Source of the DNA: Caprella mutica
Taxonomy: Eukaryota > Arthropoda > Malacostraca > Amphipoda > Caprellidae
DNA length: 64,000 nt
Reading direction: 5' to 3'
Assembly (NCBI GenBank): GCA_947561585.1
Contig: CANNZV010002361.1
Coordinates: 37,780 to 101,779, forward strand
Part shown: positions 36,989-47,319 of the stretch, piece after piece
How the letters are laid out: the number at the start of each line of letters is the position of its first letter
Position numbering within the stretch: the first letter of the stretch is position 1
Program-made: the position numbers and the translations under genes
Notes under the pieces: generated by a model
What the model was told of the DNA's origin: nothing
Database searches by the model: none
What the model saw: only the letters and a program-made list of their open reading frames with translations

Positions 36989-38285
36989 CAGGGTGGGGCG
37001 TAAGTTTGGAAGCAATTTTTCAAACATTAATATAATTCTTAAAAATAAGTTCCTAAGTAGGTGATAGGGTTTGAACTATAGTAGACACACTATATTATGA
37101 CGTGGCAGTGTTATTTTTTACAAAAATTTAGTCAATTCAAAAATGTCAGACAAAAGAGAAGCCATTATTGCTCTACACCGTGCCGGGAAGTCAGATTACG
37201 TCATTTCAAAGACTCTCTCAATAGCGAGATCGACTGTTTGGAAGTGTGTGAAGCGTTTTAATGAGAGAGGAGACTTGACTGATCGTCCAAGAAGTGGTAG
37301 ACCACGCTCACAACGCACCAAACAACTGATAAAATGTACCCGAGAGAAGATCAGGAGGAACCCGAAAAGGTCAATACGATTGTTAGCCAAAACAGCTAAT
37401 GTGAGTCCCAGAACAATGAGAAGAGTTGTTAAAGAAGACCTAAAGATGTCCTCTTTCATTCTCCAAAAGAGACAGACTCTGTCAGAAGCTGTTAAGAAAA
37501 AGATATTGGAGAGAAGCAAAGCACTTCTGAGAGAATTGAAGACTGGCACGGCTGGTGAAATTGTTTGGTCTAACGAAAAAAATTTCACAGTGGAAATGGC
37601 TCACAACCGGAGGAATGACAGAATAATTGGTAGAAGTGCAAAAGACATCCCATACAACCAAAAAACTGTCCACAGAACCATGAAACCTGCTTCAGTAATG
37701 GTCTGGGCACCCGTTTCAGAAACTTGGAGATCTCCTTTAATTTTTGTGGAACAAGGCGCCAAAATCAATGCTAAATGTTATATTGAGAATATTTTGACGC
37801 CAATGTTGGAGTCAGCTAAGAATCACTTCGGTAATGACACTCTATGGACATTTCAGCAAGACGGCGCGACTTCACAAACTGCAAATTTCACTCAAAACTG
37901 GTGCCATGACCATCTTCCACGGTTTTGGTCCAAAGAAATGTGGCCTCCCTGCTCCCCAGATGTTAATCCTATGGACTTTTCGGTATGGTCCATTCTTGAA
38001 TCAAAGGCCTGTGGTAAATTCCATCGCAGTGTGGATGATTTAAAGCGTTCGCTCCAGAGATCTTGGAAGGAAATTTCACAAGAACAGTTGCGTGCCGCAG
38101 TAGGAGGAGTTCGGAGGAGATTTGAGGCTGTTATTAAAAACAAGGGGGGACATTTTGAATAAATTTATGATTTTTGAATTCTTAAAACCCTTATGTAATA
38201 ATACATAACTGTAAATTATTAAATATATTTTTCGTTGGATTATAATATGCACTTTCATTTGCTTCCAAACTTACGCCCCACCCTG
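36989..38285 (+). mobile_element. maT-like (DD37D) Tc1/mariner element, full-length copy
   Basis: 1297 bp with inverted termini starting CAGGGTGGGGCGTAAGTTTG and TA on both sides (36987-36988, 38286-38287). It encodes one transposase (37143-38162) with ~150-bp 5' and ~120-bp 3' leaders. It sits just 31 bp left of the BEL/Pao 5' LTR. TIRs match those of the decayed copy at 7479-8717. Confidence 0.96.
37143..38162 (+). CDS. maT-like transposase, full ORF, first catalytic Asp replaced by Asn
   Basis: 339 codons, the usual length for Tc1/mariner transposases, which cut and re-join element ends at TA sites in the nucleus. Residues ~1-100 form a paired-type double helix-turn-helix with a basic GRPRS linker near residue 58; the rest is the RNase H-like catalytic domain. 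The triad should be D, D, D. The second (QQDGATS, ~residue 241) and third (SPDVNPMD) are present with 37 residues between them, the DD37D signature of the maT group. The first block reads VWSNEKNF, so the expected Asp is Asn; the decayed copy at 7602-8563 keeps SDEK. The protein is therefore probably inactive in strand cleavage despite the open frame, though it may still bind TIRs. The ATG was chosen because it opens the helix-turn-helix and matches the pseudogene's start. Confidence 0.95.
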   Translation: MSDKREAIIALHRAGKSDYVISKTLSIARSTVWKCVKRFNERGDLTDRPRSGRPRSQRTKQLIKCTREKIRRNPKRSIRLLAKTANVSPRTMRRVVKEDLKMSSFILQKRQTLSEAVKKKILERSKALLRELKTGTAGEIVWSNEKNFTVEMAHNRRNDRIIGRSAKDIPYNQKTVHRTMKPASVMVWAPVSETWRSPLIFVEQGAKINAKCYIENILTPMLESAKNHFGNDTLWTFQQDGATSQTANFTQNWCHDHLPRFWSKEMWPPCSPDVNPMDFSVWSILESKACGKFHRSVDDLKRSLQRSWKEISQEQLRAAVGGVRRRFEAVIKNKGGHFE

Positions 38286-38311
38286 TATATCCAGTGAATT
38301 CTTTGTAATCC

Positions 38312-38316
38312 AAAAG
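38312..38316. repeat. BEL/Pao target-site duplication, left
   Basis: AAAAG directly precedes the 5' LTR and recurs at 47315-47319 after the 3' LTR. A 5-bp duplication is within the 4-6 bp range usual for BEL/Pao elements. Confidence 0.8.
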
Positions 38317-39693
38317 TGTCTTGGAATATTTATTTATACATTAAATTAATGTATACTATCATATGAATAATCTTTAACCGTGATTGATTGACATATTATT
38401 TAATGTATTTTAATTGATCATGCTAATTTTGTTCATTTAGGTTTTAATGAATATATATTGAACAGTCACTGTGATCCGTTTGCTAATTATATTTATGCTA
38501 TGGCAACCACACCAATAATAGTAAATGTCCAGGATCACAGTGACACATCTAATCAGTATTCTTCCGAGTCTCATTACAGACACATGCCGTATTCTAAGTG
38601 TTGTAGTTCAAGAAAAACTAGAGAACATTACTACAAAGGACTTCACAGCAGTAACAAAAAGGAAGCGTGATGAGTAGTAGTCCACTCAGTGTCTTTTATC
38701 ACCACACGGATCTTTCAACTATAATTGGCTAGGGAAGAGGCGAGGAGTGAGGCGGGACGATACAGGACAACGCATCTACAAATCACAAGCTGGCAGTCTT
38801 AGTATCTGAGGTTGGTTGTTATATAGGCATAGTATATTAGCAACTATTCGGTGACTGTTCCTTAGCTATTCATCTCAAACCCATATCAACTTCGTGTAAA
38901 CTATCAACTTCGTGTAAACTATTAACTTCGTGTAAACTATTAACTTCGTGTAAACTATTAACTTCGTGTAAACTATTAACTTCGTGTAAACTATTAACTT
39001 CGTGTAAACTATTAACTTCGTGTAAACTATTAACTTCGTGTAAACTATTAACTTCGTGTAAACTATTAACTTCGTGTAAACTATTAACTTCGTGTAAACT
39101 ATTAACTTCGTGTAAACTATTAACTTCGTGTAAACTATTAACTTCGTGTAAACTATTAACTTCGTGTAAACTATTAACTTCGTGTAAACTATTAACTTCG
39201 TGTAAACTATTAACTTCGTGTAAACTATTAACTTATTGTAAACTATTAGCTTATTGTAAACTATTAACTTATTGTAAACTATTAACTTATTGTAAACTAT
39301 TAACTTATTGTAAACTATTAACTTATTGTAAACTATTAACTTAAATTTTCATGTTTACTACTAATTAAAGTCCCTTGTAAATTAACGTTAGTTCATTCAA
39401 AATATCTAAATCTATTCTTTCTCATTCATAGTTTATGGACTCGTATCTTCTATGCCACCTAGAGAGACAGCGATGAAGCAGACCCGCACATCAAAATCAC
39501 ATTCATTTAAATTCAGTAATCTATAAATACGTTGTAATCAAATACGTAAAATGTCAATTGAGATCTTAGCAAATTCAGATCTCTAAATAACTCTAATTTA
39601 AAATCCTAATGTAAATTTAGAAATCAATATCAATAAATTATAGATTTCTCATTTTATTATTTCAAAATCCTTTGGTCCATTTTATTTATGAAA
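38317..39693 (+). repeat. 5' LTR of BEL/Pao element
   Basis: It starts TGTCTTGGAATATT and ends TTTATTTATGAAA, as the 3' LTR does. It is 1377 bp against 664 bp because it contains ~713 extra bases (about 38831-39547), which include an 18-bp array. The flanks of that extra piece share a short GTA with the joined 3' LTR sequence. Confidence 0.9.
38886..39343 (+). repeat. 18-bp tandem array inside the 5' LTR
   Basis: About 25 copies of CTATTAACTTCGTGTAAA; the first ~19 carry CTTCGTG and the last ~6 carry CTTATTG, a block-wise switch typical of local unit duplication. It lies in the segment absent from the 3' LTR. Being in an LTR, it may alter promoter or polyadenylation behaviour, but that is inference. 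Confidence 0.95.
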
Positions 39694-39711
39694 TGGTGGC
39701 CAGTATGGGGA
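39694..39711 (+). promoter_or_regulatory. putative primer-binding site
   Basis: TGGTGGCCAGTATGGGG follows the 5' LTR immediately, where minus-strand priming from a tRNA 3' end is expected; it starts with TGG, matching a CCA tail. The tRNA species was not determined. Confidence 0.55.
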
Positions 39712-39842
39712 TGATGTATTGATTTTGATGTGATGCGTCCTGTTCGTCCTGCCTCCTAACCTTAATTTCCTGTGTGATATTTCAATCCTCTTGTCGTGGT
39801 TGTGGATATTTAAAGTTTTGTAACTCTTTATTTTAACGCATT

Positions 39843-40400
39843 ATGGCATCTCTGGAGAAAAACCGTCAATATTTAAGACAAAGGTTGACAAAAACCTGTA
39901 CACGTATTAAAAACGATATTTTCACTCTGACCTCAGATGAAAAACATGATTTGCTCGAAAAGATAAATGACCTCAAGGATGATCTGGTGCAACTAGATAA
40001 AAAGATTTTTTTCAAATTTTTTATCTGGAGAAGTAACTGAAACTGATCGTAGTAAACATAGCGATAATTGTGACCAATATCGAAGTTTATATAGAGAACA
40101 TCATGCTATACTGGAAAATTCCTTTTCAAATTCCGTTGAAAATAGTAGACAGACGAATATTAATCCTCCTCCCTTAAATAAACTCAAGCTGCCAGATGTA
40201 CCATTGCCAACTTTCCAAAATTCGAAATCTGAAAGTTTGGAGAAATTTGTTCACGGATTGGAATGTATTGTGAATAAGCATAATTTAACTAGCTATGAAA
40301 AGTTCATATACCTAAATGTAAATTCAGATTCTCTTCATTTTGCAATATTTGTAATAAACCTCATATGAGCTATCTTTGTTTAAAGAATGATGAAACTGCA
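39843..40400 (+). pseudogene. BEL/Pao gag remnant
   Basis: An ATG opens a helical N-terminal segment (39843-40010). The reading then moves frame at a T-run near 40005-40015 and continues with a Pro-rich linker and LKLPDVPLPTF, the conserved start of the DUF1759 gag domain. Around 40321 it jumps to CNICNKPHMSYLC, a zinc-knuckle-like C-X2-C-X3-H-X4-C element. The intervening gag body, normally several hundred residues, is missing, so there is an internal deletion. Gag would form the particle and package element RNA; this copy cannot. Confidence 0.8.
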
Positions 40401-40462
40401 TCTGGTAGAAATTCAGTTACATGGGGAAAACGTACTGACTTTTTAATAACATTGCATTTATT

Positions 40463-41200
40463 ATGCATAATAACTCGTCTAATTCTTTGGCTTTACCTAC
40501 TTTAACATGTACTGCTCTAGGTGATGCCACGAATAAAAATATTCGAGTGTTTAAGGATGGTGGAAGTCAAAAGAATTTTGTTAGTCAAGATTTGGCCAAC
40601 GAGCTAAAGTTACCAATAGTGAATAGCTCTGTTAAATTGACAATTCATGGGTTTAACACTGGGAAAGAAGTGGATACTAATATTGTGAAATTGAATATTC
40701 AATTGGGAAATGATTGGAGGGAGATAGAAGCAATTTGTATTACTAAAATTACAACTAGCATTAAGGTGTCCGGTATTCAGACTGTTGTTGATAGGTTCTC
40801 ACAGTGAGGCTACTCTATTGCGGACAATTATTTTAGAACTAGTGACTCTGAAGTATAGATGGAATATCGGCAATATTAGGAACTGAAGATGATTACATTT
40901 TGCCTTCGAATTATGAGTTATTTGGAAAATCTAAGGATTCTTCCTTAATAGAGTCACCAATTGGTATATTATTTTCTGGTAATATCGGTAGAATGATTGA
41001 TAATTAGGATTCATTGCCTTTTTCTGAGGTTAGTTCTGAAAGTGCAGTACCTTATTGCCGAAATCCAAATTTAGATGTTAGTTGTGATAATTTGGGTGAT
41101 AAAATAATGGGTTATTGTTATCCTTGCTATCGTAAATTACGATAGCAAGGAAGATGATCCTCTAAATACAGAAACTAATACTTTAGTATCAAGGTATGTT
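40463..41200 (+). pseudogene. BEL/Pao aspartic protease and linker remnant
   Basis: The open part (40463-40807) matches the DUF1758 retropepsin of BEL elements: VFKDGGSQKNFV holds the catalytic Asp in a D-G-G context (usually D-S-G or D-T-G). Beyond 40807 the reading continues through stops and frame changes (about 40855 and 41005), with ILGTEDDYILP and an ESPIGILFSG segment recognisable. A short palindrome CTATCGTAAATTACGATAG at 41127-41145 lies near the end of this stretch. Confidence 0.75.
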
Positions 41201-41679
41201 TTGAATACAATGGAGATTAGCTCTGAAGGTAGAATAATTATACGACTACCTTGGAATAATAAAAACCAACATTTGCTATCTAAGAACTATGACTTATCAA
41301 AGAAAATTTTGAAATCTAATTTTGATAAACTTAAGAAGTCTCCAGATAAACTCACTATGTACGATGCGGTTTTCAAAGAACAAGAAAACTTGGAAATCAT
41401 TGAGAAAGTTATTGACGTAGAGGAATTTATTAAATCCAACCCTAATTGCTGCTTCTTACCCCATATGGGTGTATATCGCATGAACAGAGATACCACCAAA
41501 TGCAGAGTTGTCTTTCTCTCAAATCTTGCAGAAACTTACTTGAATGAGTCTTGCGTCAGTCATAGCAAAGCTATGCTTCCCGCCCCTAATCTGAATCATA
41601 AATTTTTTATTGCATTATAACCCTTTCGAGATTTGATAGGTTTTTGTTGATTTTTGATATTCAGAAGGCATTTTTGAAC
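41201..41679 (+). pseudogene. BEL/Pao reverse transcriptase, N-terminal part
   Basis: The frame from 41201 carries the BEL/Pao block LPHMGVYR...RVVFLSN and then SHSKAMLPAPNLNHKF, typical of the palm/fingers start. A stop at 41618-41620 reflects a frameshift; the next frame continues to the polymerase motif A Asp (GATATTCAG, 41656 on). The gene is cut at 41679 by the insertion and resumes at 43409. Confidence 0.9.
41672..41679. repeat. 8-bp target-site duplication of nested element, left
   Basis: TTTTGAAC at 41672-41679 is repeated exactly at 43401-43408. It fits the nTnnnnAn consensus of hAT target sites. Confidence 0.92.
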
Positions 41680-42117
41680 GGTGTCCGGAAAACTGCCGAA
41701 GCGGAAAACTGCCGAAGCGGAAAACTGCCAGGCGGAAAACTGCCAGGCGGAAAACTGCCAGGCGAAAAACTGCCTGGCGGAAAACTGCCAGTCACTTATT
41801 GGTAATATATGTATATTTATTGACTTTCTGAAATATTCTTTTGTTATAAACACATTTTAATTAATAAAAAACAGCGTTAGTACTTCTTTAAGAGGTTAAG
41901 GGGACATCCATTTTTACAGTAATAATTACATAGATAATGGAATAATTAAATAATATTCATAGAAAAATAATATTTCAACAAAGCTACTTCATTAAACACT
42001 TGAGTAAACCAAACTTCATTACACATAAGGATTTTATAATTAATATTTTAAACTAATTTTCAAAGTCACGTAAATTTTAGAAATATGTTCAGTTACGTTT
42101 TGAGTTTTTTTTTAAAT

Positions 42118-42175
42118 TTCTTATTGACGTCAGCAATATAGCCTTTGGTTCCGCAGCAAACATTTAAACCCTGTG
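42118..42175 (+). repeat. 3' tail fragment of the SINE-like retroposon
   Basis: TTGACGTCAGCAATATAGCC followed by TTTGGTTCCG and a TTTAAACCC tail matches the last ~60 bp of the units at 20692-21199 and 62933-63426. Only the 3' end is present, as expected for 5'-truncated retroposition, or for a different element sharing the same tail. Confidence 0.75.
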
Positions 42176-42515
42176 TACTGATTTGTGAATACTAGATAAT
42201 TAGATATTCTCACAATAATATAATTTTAAATTATACAATGAATTAAGTAAATGTTAAATCAACTTATATGTATGTTAAATAGTTATTACATTTACATTTT
42301 TATTCTCCATGTGTCATTAACACAACACATTAATTTTAACAATTTTCATTTATATGTAAAAAGTATTATTAATTGATATGCAATCCAATTCGATCGAGTG
42401 AAATTGTGAGAGAATTTAGTAGGTAATATCAGTTTAATAATCATAGATGATGGGTTGCAAATTCTAAATATTTCACGAAAATCGATCAAAGTTTTTTTAT
42501 TGTGAGTACAAGCTT

Positions 42516-42939
42516 CCCTACAAACAATTCCATATGTATACCATGTGGCACTTACACATTTAAATCATGTGTATACTATGCATATTTTTGGAAATGGATA
42601 CCATATTTATTACATGATGTTTTACGTAGTATTATGGTAAATTATATGTGGTTACCATATGTTATTAGTATGGTATTTAACATGTTGGTATGAATGTGGT
42701 GGTAAATAACACTTGGTAAACACCTGTTAAAAGTATGGTAATTTAATGTGGATATGATGTTGTGTATATAATCTCGATTTGATATGGTTATAAAATGGCA
42801 TAACCACATGTTAATTATGTGTTTTTATTAGGGTTAGATTGGTTCAATGTGGATAACGCATATTTATACTGTATTGTCACATTAGAACCATTAAACCACA
42901 TGATAAGCATGTGTATGCAATAGGGAATTGTTTGCAGGG
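42516..42939. mobile_element. MITE with CCCT(A/G)CAAACAATTCC termini
   Basis: A 424-bp unit with 16-bp inverted ends CCCTACAAACAATTCC and GGAATTGTTTGCAGGG (one mismatch). The interior is full of CATGTG/ACATGT and TATGGT words. Flanks share only TT, so the target duplication and superfamily are unresolved. It is nested inside the hAT-like element, which is nested in the BEL/Pao element. Confidence 0.7.
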
Positions 42940-43400
42940 TTGAAGACTTGTTCAATTCTCAAATTATAAACGCTAAAAGAAATAATTAGTCACTAAACCC
43001 GTTATGAACTGATAATGTAAAGACGCGTTGTGTAAACAATGAAATTTACTCTGTCTCTAATACAATAATTTAATTGTTTCTTCTCTTATTATTTTCTAAG
43101 AAAGGTTATATTTTCAATTTCTATATTGTAATCTATTATTTATGTATTATTTATTTATTTTGTATTTTACATATTTTTCTAATCAATTTGTTTACATATA
43201 ACTATTATTTTTATTTTGTAAAAATGAATATCCCGTTAACTCCTTAACGAAAGGCGAACGGCTTTTTTTAAAAATTAAATGTTATTATTGACTAAACTCA
43301 TTAAATTGCCAATAAGTGACTGGCAGTTTTCCACTTCGGCAGTTTTCTGCCCGGCAGTTTTCCGCCCAGCAGTTTTCTGCCTGGCAGTTTTCCGTGTACC

Positions 43401-45148
43401 TTTTGAACATAGGACTAAATGATATCGACCAGAATAAACTTATGTTCTTATGGTTTAACAATGTTGACAAAGGGGATTATAAAATCATTGCATACCGTAA
43501 CTTAAGACTTAGTTTCGGTTTGCGATGTAGCCCCGCGATGTTAATGATTTGCTTATACTTTATTTTGGTGATGAGCAATGGAGATTCTGACCCTAGAGTA
43601 TCAGAGATTAAGAAGGAGGTATACAATACAATTTACATGGATAATGGTGGGTATACTTCTAACTCTGAGAAACAGTTACAGTATAGTTATGATAAACTAC
43701 CAGAGATATTTTCAGAATATAAATTCAATTTACAGCAATTCGTGACTAACAGTGATTTGTTACAGAATAAGATAGATGCTCGTAATGATAACGTAGCCCA
43801 ATCTAGCGTAAAATTGCTCGGCACTACTTGGAATAAAGAAACTGATTGTTTGAGCATAGTGGATTTCAAACTCGATATAGAGGCTAATACTAAAAGGAAA
43901 GTATTAAAATCCTTAGGCTCCATATACGACGTTCTTAACATCCATTTACCATTGATTAATAGAGCTAAGTTTTACATGAGAGAATTGCAAATTGACAAAA
44001 AACTGATATGGGATGATAAACTCTCACCAGAGAGAATTAGAGAATGGCATAATATATGTAGACAGGTAAATAACACGCCTCCTATCGAATTACCACGAAT
44101 GATCGGAGGTAGGAATGATAGCTACTTTCTGCATGCTTTCACCGATGCTTCTAAATCTATTTATGGAGCGGTGATTTATGCTAAAAATGAGTCTAGTTGT
44201 CAGATTAGTCATCTAATGTCCAAGAATAGACTTGTTAATAACAAGATGTTGGGGAAGTCTATTCCATCTTTGGAGATGTTAGCTGTATTATTTGGATTGC
44301 AAACATTATTCGATATCTACAACAATTTGACTGGACCTTCTATTATAACTCCTATTAAAATAGTCAATGTTCATTTGCATACACATAGTTTAGTTTGCAT
44401 TCATTGGATTCGGAGTCATTTTGTAAATTACGATAAAATGCAGAAGCTTTCTGTATTTGTGATAAACAAGCTCCGCATTATTGACACGCTATGCCAACAA
44501 AATCCTGTTACTTTTCATTTTACCGAAGGTAAATTGAATCCCGCAGATTTTGTGACCAGGATATGCAGTTACAAAACCCTTAATAATAATTCTTTTTTCA
44601 AAGGCCCTGATTTCCTCAAGTTATCTGAAGAGGTAAATCCAGATTTCTCTGTTTTGGTTCCGGACATTCTCTCCAAACAGGTGGACGAAGTGCCAGAGGT
44701 GGTGCAGGAGATAGAGGAACCAGAACAAAGGACTTGGGCGATGAGGACAGAGGTGAAAAAGTGTGAAACTCATTCAATTAGACCCAATAATTATTCTAGA
44801 ATATCTAAACTAGTGAGAGTGTACGCTAATGTTCTCAAATTCATTTCGAAGATTAAAACTCGTATTAGGGTTAAAAGTGGAGTAACGGTAAATCCAATAA
44901 GTGAAACTGGGTTCTGTAGACAAGTGCTTCACGATATAATCTTAAGAGAACAGGAAATTCATTATCCTGAAGAGTTCGCTTTTTTGCAAGATATTTTCAG
45001 ATCAAAAGTGAATGTCCCTAAAATGTCCGCAAAGTTGAATCTATTTATAGAAAATGATGGTCTGCTTAAAGTTAAATGTAAAATACCAATTAGTTACAGT
45101 GGAAAATTCCCAATCTTATTGCCAAAGCATAGCAGTATAACTGTATAA
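43401..45148 (+). pseudogene. BEL/Pao reverse transcriptase C-terminal part and RNase H
   Basis: From 43409 the host frame resumes in motif A/B of reverse transcriptase. The polymerase box reads YMDN (43634-43645); many BEL/Pao lineages carry Y-x-D-N rather than Y-x-D-D, so I do not count this as damage. Downstream come the Pao linker (WDDKL, REWHN), an RNase H-like segment beginning HAFTDASKSIYGAV (Asp of the first catalytic position) and the ADFVTR motif near 44550. An ORF starting at 43316 includes right-array sequence and so is chimeric. The frame ends at 45148 by a frameshift at the start of integrase. Confidence 0.92.
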
Positions 45149-46062
45149 TCAGAGAATATCATGTTAAGTATGGTCACGCTGGTTTACATTTCACTCTGAA
45201 ACAGTTGCGACCTGATTATTGGATAGAATATTGCTACTCTACTGTTAAAAAAGTAGTGAGATCTTGTAACTTGTGCAAGAGACTTAATGCCAGACCTATT
45301 AGCCTTAATCAAAATTCTCACAGAGATGAACGAACTAATCCCCCTAAAGCCCCATTCGCCTATGTTTACATGGATTATTTTGGACCGTTCGTCATAGAGC
45401 GTGACAATGTTAGGTCTAAAGTTTATGTTCTTGTCATCACTTGTATGTGGACGAGAGGTATAAGTTTGCAACTTTATGATTCCCTTAGCGTCAAAGATTT
45501 CTTACGGGCAGTACAATTGCACGTGTTCAATCACGGAATATTTCAGTATTGTGTTCCGGATCTTGGATTACAGCTTGTTGCGGGTTCAAAGGTAATTGCA
45601 GACTGACTGAATGATGTGGAAGTTGTTAATTATTTTGATGAGTTAAACCTAAGCCATATTAAATTTGAGCAATTTTCCAAAGGTAATAGCGCCTTAGGCT
45701 CACTTGTAGAGAACTGTGTGAAACAGTGCAAGAATTTAATTTTTAAATCTATCAAGAATAATATCTTACAATATAATAATTTCTATTTTGTAATTAAAGA
45801 AACTAATTGTTTTGTCAATAAACGACCAATTACATTCCAGAGCTCTCTTAGAGATACCAGTGTAGTTCCAGCTGCAATATATCCAGAAATGCTGATCTAT
45901 GGACGTGAAATACCGTCCATAAATATAATTCCAAGTCAGTTTAATAAGAATGACCCAGATTGGAATTATACTGCTGAGGCAATTAGACTGGACTTTGGTT
46001 ACTCGCAAAGAGTAAGGGAAAGGATGAAGGAGAACTACCATGGCGAATTCCTTCAACAGTAG
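45149..46062 (+). pseudogene. BEL/Pao integrase with in-frame stop
   Basis: An HHCC zinc-binding region (two His near 45165-45180, CNLC near 45274) is followed by an rve-type catalytic core. The three acidic residues are visible: Asp in YMDYFGPF (45373), Asp in VPDLGL (45559), Glu in SLVENC (45709). A TGA at 45604-45606 interrupts the core between the second and third, and a TAG at 46060-46062 follows; both are in the same frame, so they are point lesions, not frameshifts. Integrase would insert the cDNA and create the 5-bp duplication. Confidence 0.92.
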
Positions 46063-46074
46063 ATAGATCAAGCA

Positions 46075-46440
46075 GTGGATAAGCCTGGACGATACAAGAA
46101 AAAGTTTCACGCAAAACTGAAACCAAATGACATTGTTCTTTTGGTTGAACCTTTCGGCAAGCCCTCCACCTATCCTTTAGGTATTGTTAAAACCGTGGAG
46201 GAAAATATGATTGGAGAGGTTACTGCAGCCAGAGTGTTGAAGGGAAAGACCAAAGAAATTATGTATAGGCATTCTACATCATTGAAGCTGCTCATACCCG
46301 CTGTAGATGACTTTAACAATGAGTCTGTAACCCTTGATGAGGACAATAAGGTCCTGAGCGGTCCCCAGCGCCATCAAAGGAATGCCGCTAAAAGAGCTAA
46401 AGCTCGTATAGGCAATTTATTGGATGCTAACTTTGTGTAA
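46075..46440 (+). pseudogene. BEL/Pao pol C-terminal DUF5641-like domain
   Basis: In frame with integrase after the TAG stop. KPNDIVLLVEP, then YPLGIVKTVEE and a basic tail match the SH3-like C-terminal segment of BEL/Pao integrases, which contacts DNA or chromatin. It ends at TAA, 46438-46440, about 210 bp before the 3' LTR. Confidence 0.88.
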
Positions 46441-46650
46441 TTTATTATCCTATACCATTATGGTTTGTAAAAATGTGTTTTTCAGGAACGTTCCTGTGTA
46501 TATATTGTTGACGTTTCTGATATTTTTTTTGTATTTTCTGTGTTTTATATCTTGTGTTTTATATTGCAAGCAATATTGAAATTGTTTGTTCATATATGTA
46601 AGTCTATTCCAGCAAGTTTGCTAGACTTATATAAACCCTCTCGCTGGGAG

Positions 46651-47314
46651 TGTCTTGGAATATTTATTTATACATTAAATTAATGTATACTATATAAGGA
46701 ATAATCTTTAACCGTGATTGATTGACATATTATATAATGTATTTTAATTGATCATGCTAATTTTGTTCATTTAGGTTTTAATGAATATATATTGAACAGT
46801 CACTGTGATCCGTTTGCTAATTATATTTATGCTATGGCAACCACACCAATAATAGTAAATGTCCAGGATCACAGTGACACATCTAATCAGTATTCTTCCG
46901 AGTCTCATTACAGACACATGCCGCATTCTCAAGTGTTGTAGTTCAAGAAAAACTAGAGAACATAACTACAAAGGACTTCACAGCTGTAACAAAAAGGAAG
47001 CGTGATGAGTAGTAGTCCACGCAGTGTCTTTTATCACCACACGGAGCTTTCAACTATGATTGGCTAGGGAAGAGGCGAGGAGTGAGGCGGGACGATACAG
47101 GACAACGCATCTACAAATCACAAGCTGGCAGTCTTAGTATCGGAGGTTGGTTGTTATATAGGCATAGTAAAATGTCAATTGAGATCTTAGCAAATTCAGA
47201 TCTCTAAATAACTCTAATTTACAATCCTAATGTAAATTTAGAAATCAATATCAATAAATTATAGATTTCTCATTTTATTATTTCAAAAACATTTGGTCCA
47301 TTTTATTTATGAAA
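46651..47314 (+). repeat. 3' LTR of BEL/Pao element
   Basis: 664 bp, preceded by a short purine-rich GCTGGGAG (46643-46650) that may be the plus-strand primer. It matches the 5' LTR with few substitutions but lacks its ~713-bp middle. AAAAG (47315-47319) follows. Confidence 0.92.
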
Positions 47315-47319
47315 AAAAG

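Larger units (their letters stand above)
41680..43400. mobile_element. terminal-array element inside BEL/Pao (GGAAAACTGCCAGGC family), hAT-like
   Basis: 1721 bp. The left end starts GGTGTCCGGAAAACTGCC and the right end, read inward, GGTACACGGAAAACTGCC. Behind each terminus lie six to seven tandem 15-16-bp units (41686-41797; 43318-43396) in inverted orientation, followed by a further inverted CCAGTCACTTATTGG. The exact 8-bp duplication and its consensus suggest hAT transposition. There is no transposase ORF, so it is non-autonomous. The interior is A+T-rich and itself contains a retroposon 3' tail (42118-42175) and a MITE (42516-42939). Deleting the element plus one duplication copy leaves the host reverse-transcriptase frame continuous, confirming the boundaries. 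Confidence 0.95.
38317..47314 (+). mobile_element. BEL/Pao LTR retrotransposon, defective
   Basis: A ~9.0-kb element: 5' LTR (38317-39693), primer-binding site, gag and pol remnants, 3' LTR (46651-47314) and AAAAG duplications outside. Pol order is protease, reverse transcriptase, RNase H, integrase and a C-terminal DUF5641-like segment, diagnostic for BEL/Pao. It is defective through a large gag deletion, several frameshifts, two in-frame stops in or after integrase, and a 1721-bp DNA transposon inside reverse transcriptase. The LTRs differ at few aligned positions, so insertion was fairly recent, but they differ by ~713 bp in length. Confidence 0.95.

Noticed and set aside
43316..43410. Using the ATG at 43316 as the start of a pol gene
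   Set aside because: The first ~30 codons are inverted-array sequence of the inserted element; the homologous reading starts only at about 43409.
43634..43645. YMDN as a disabling mutation of reverse transcriptase
   Set aside because: Y-x-D-N is, to my knowledge, found in many BEL/Pao lineages, so it may be native.
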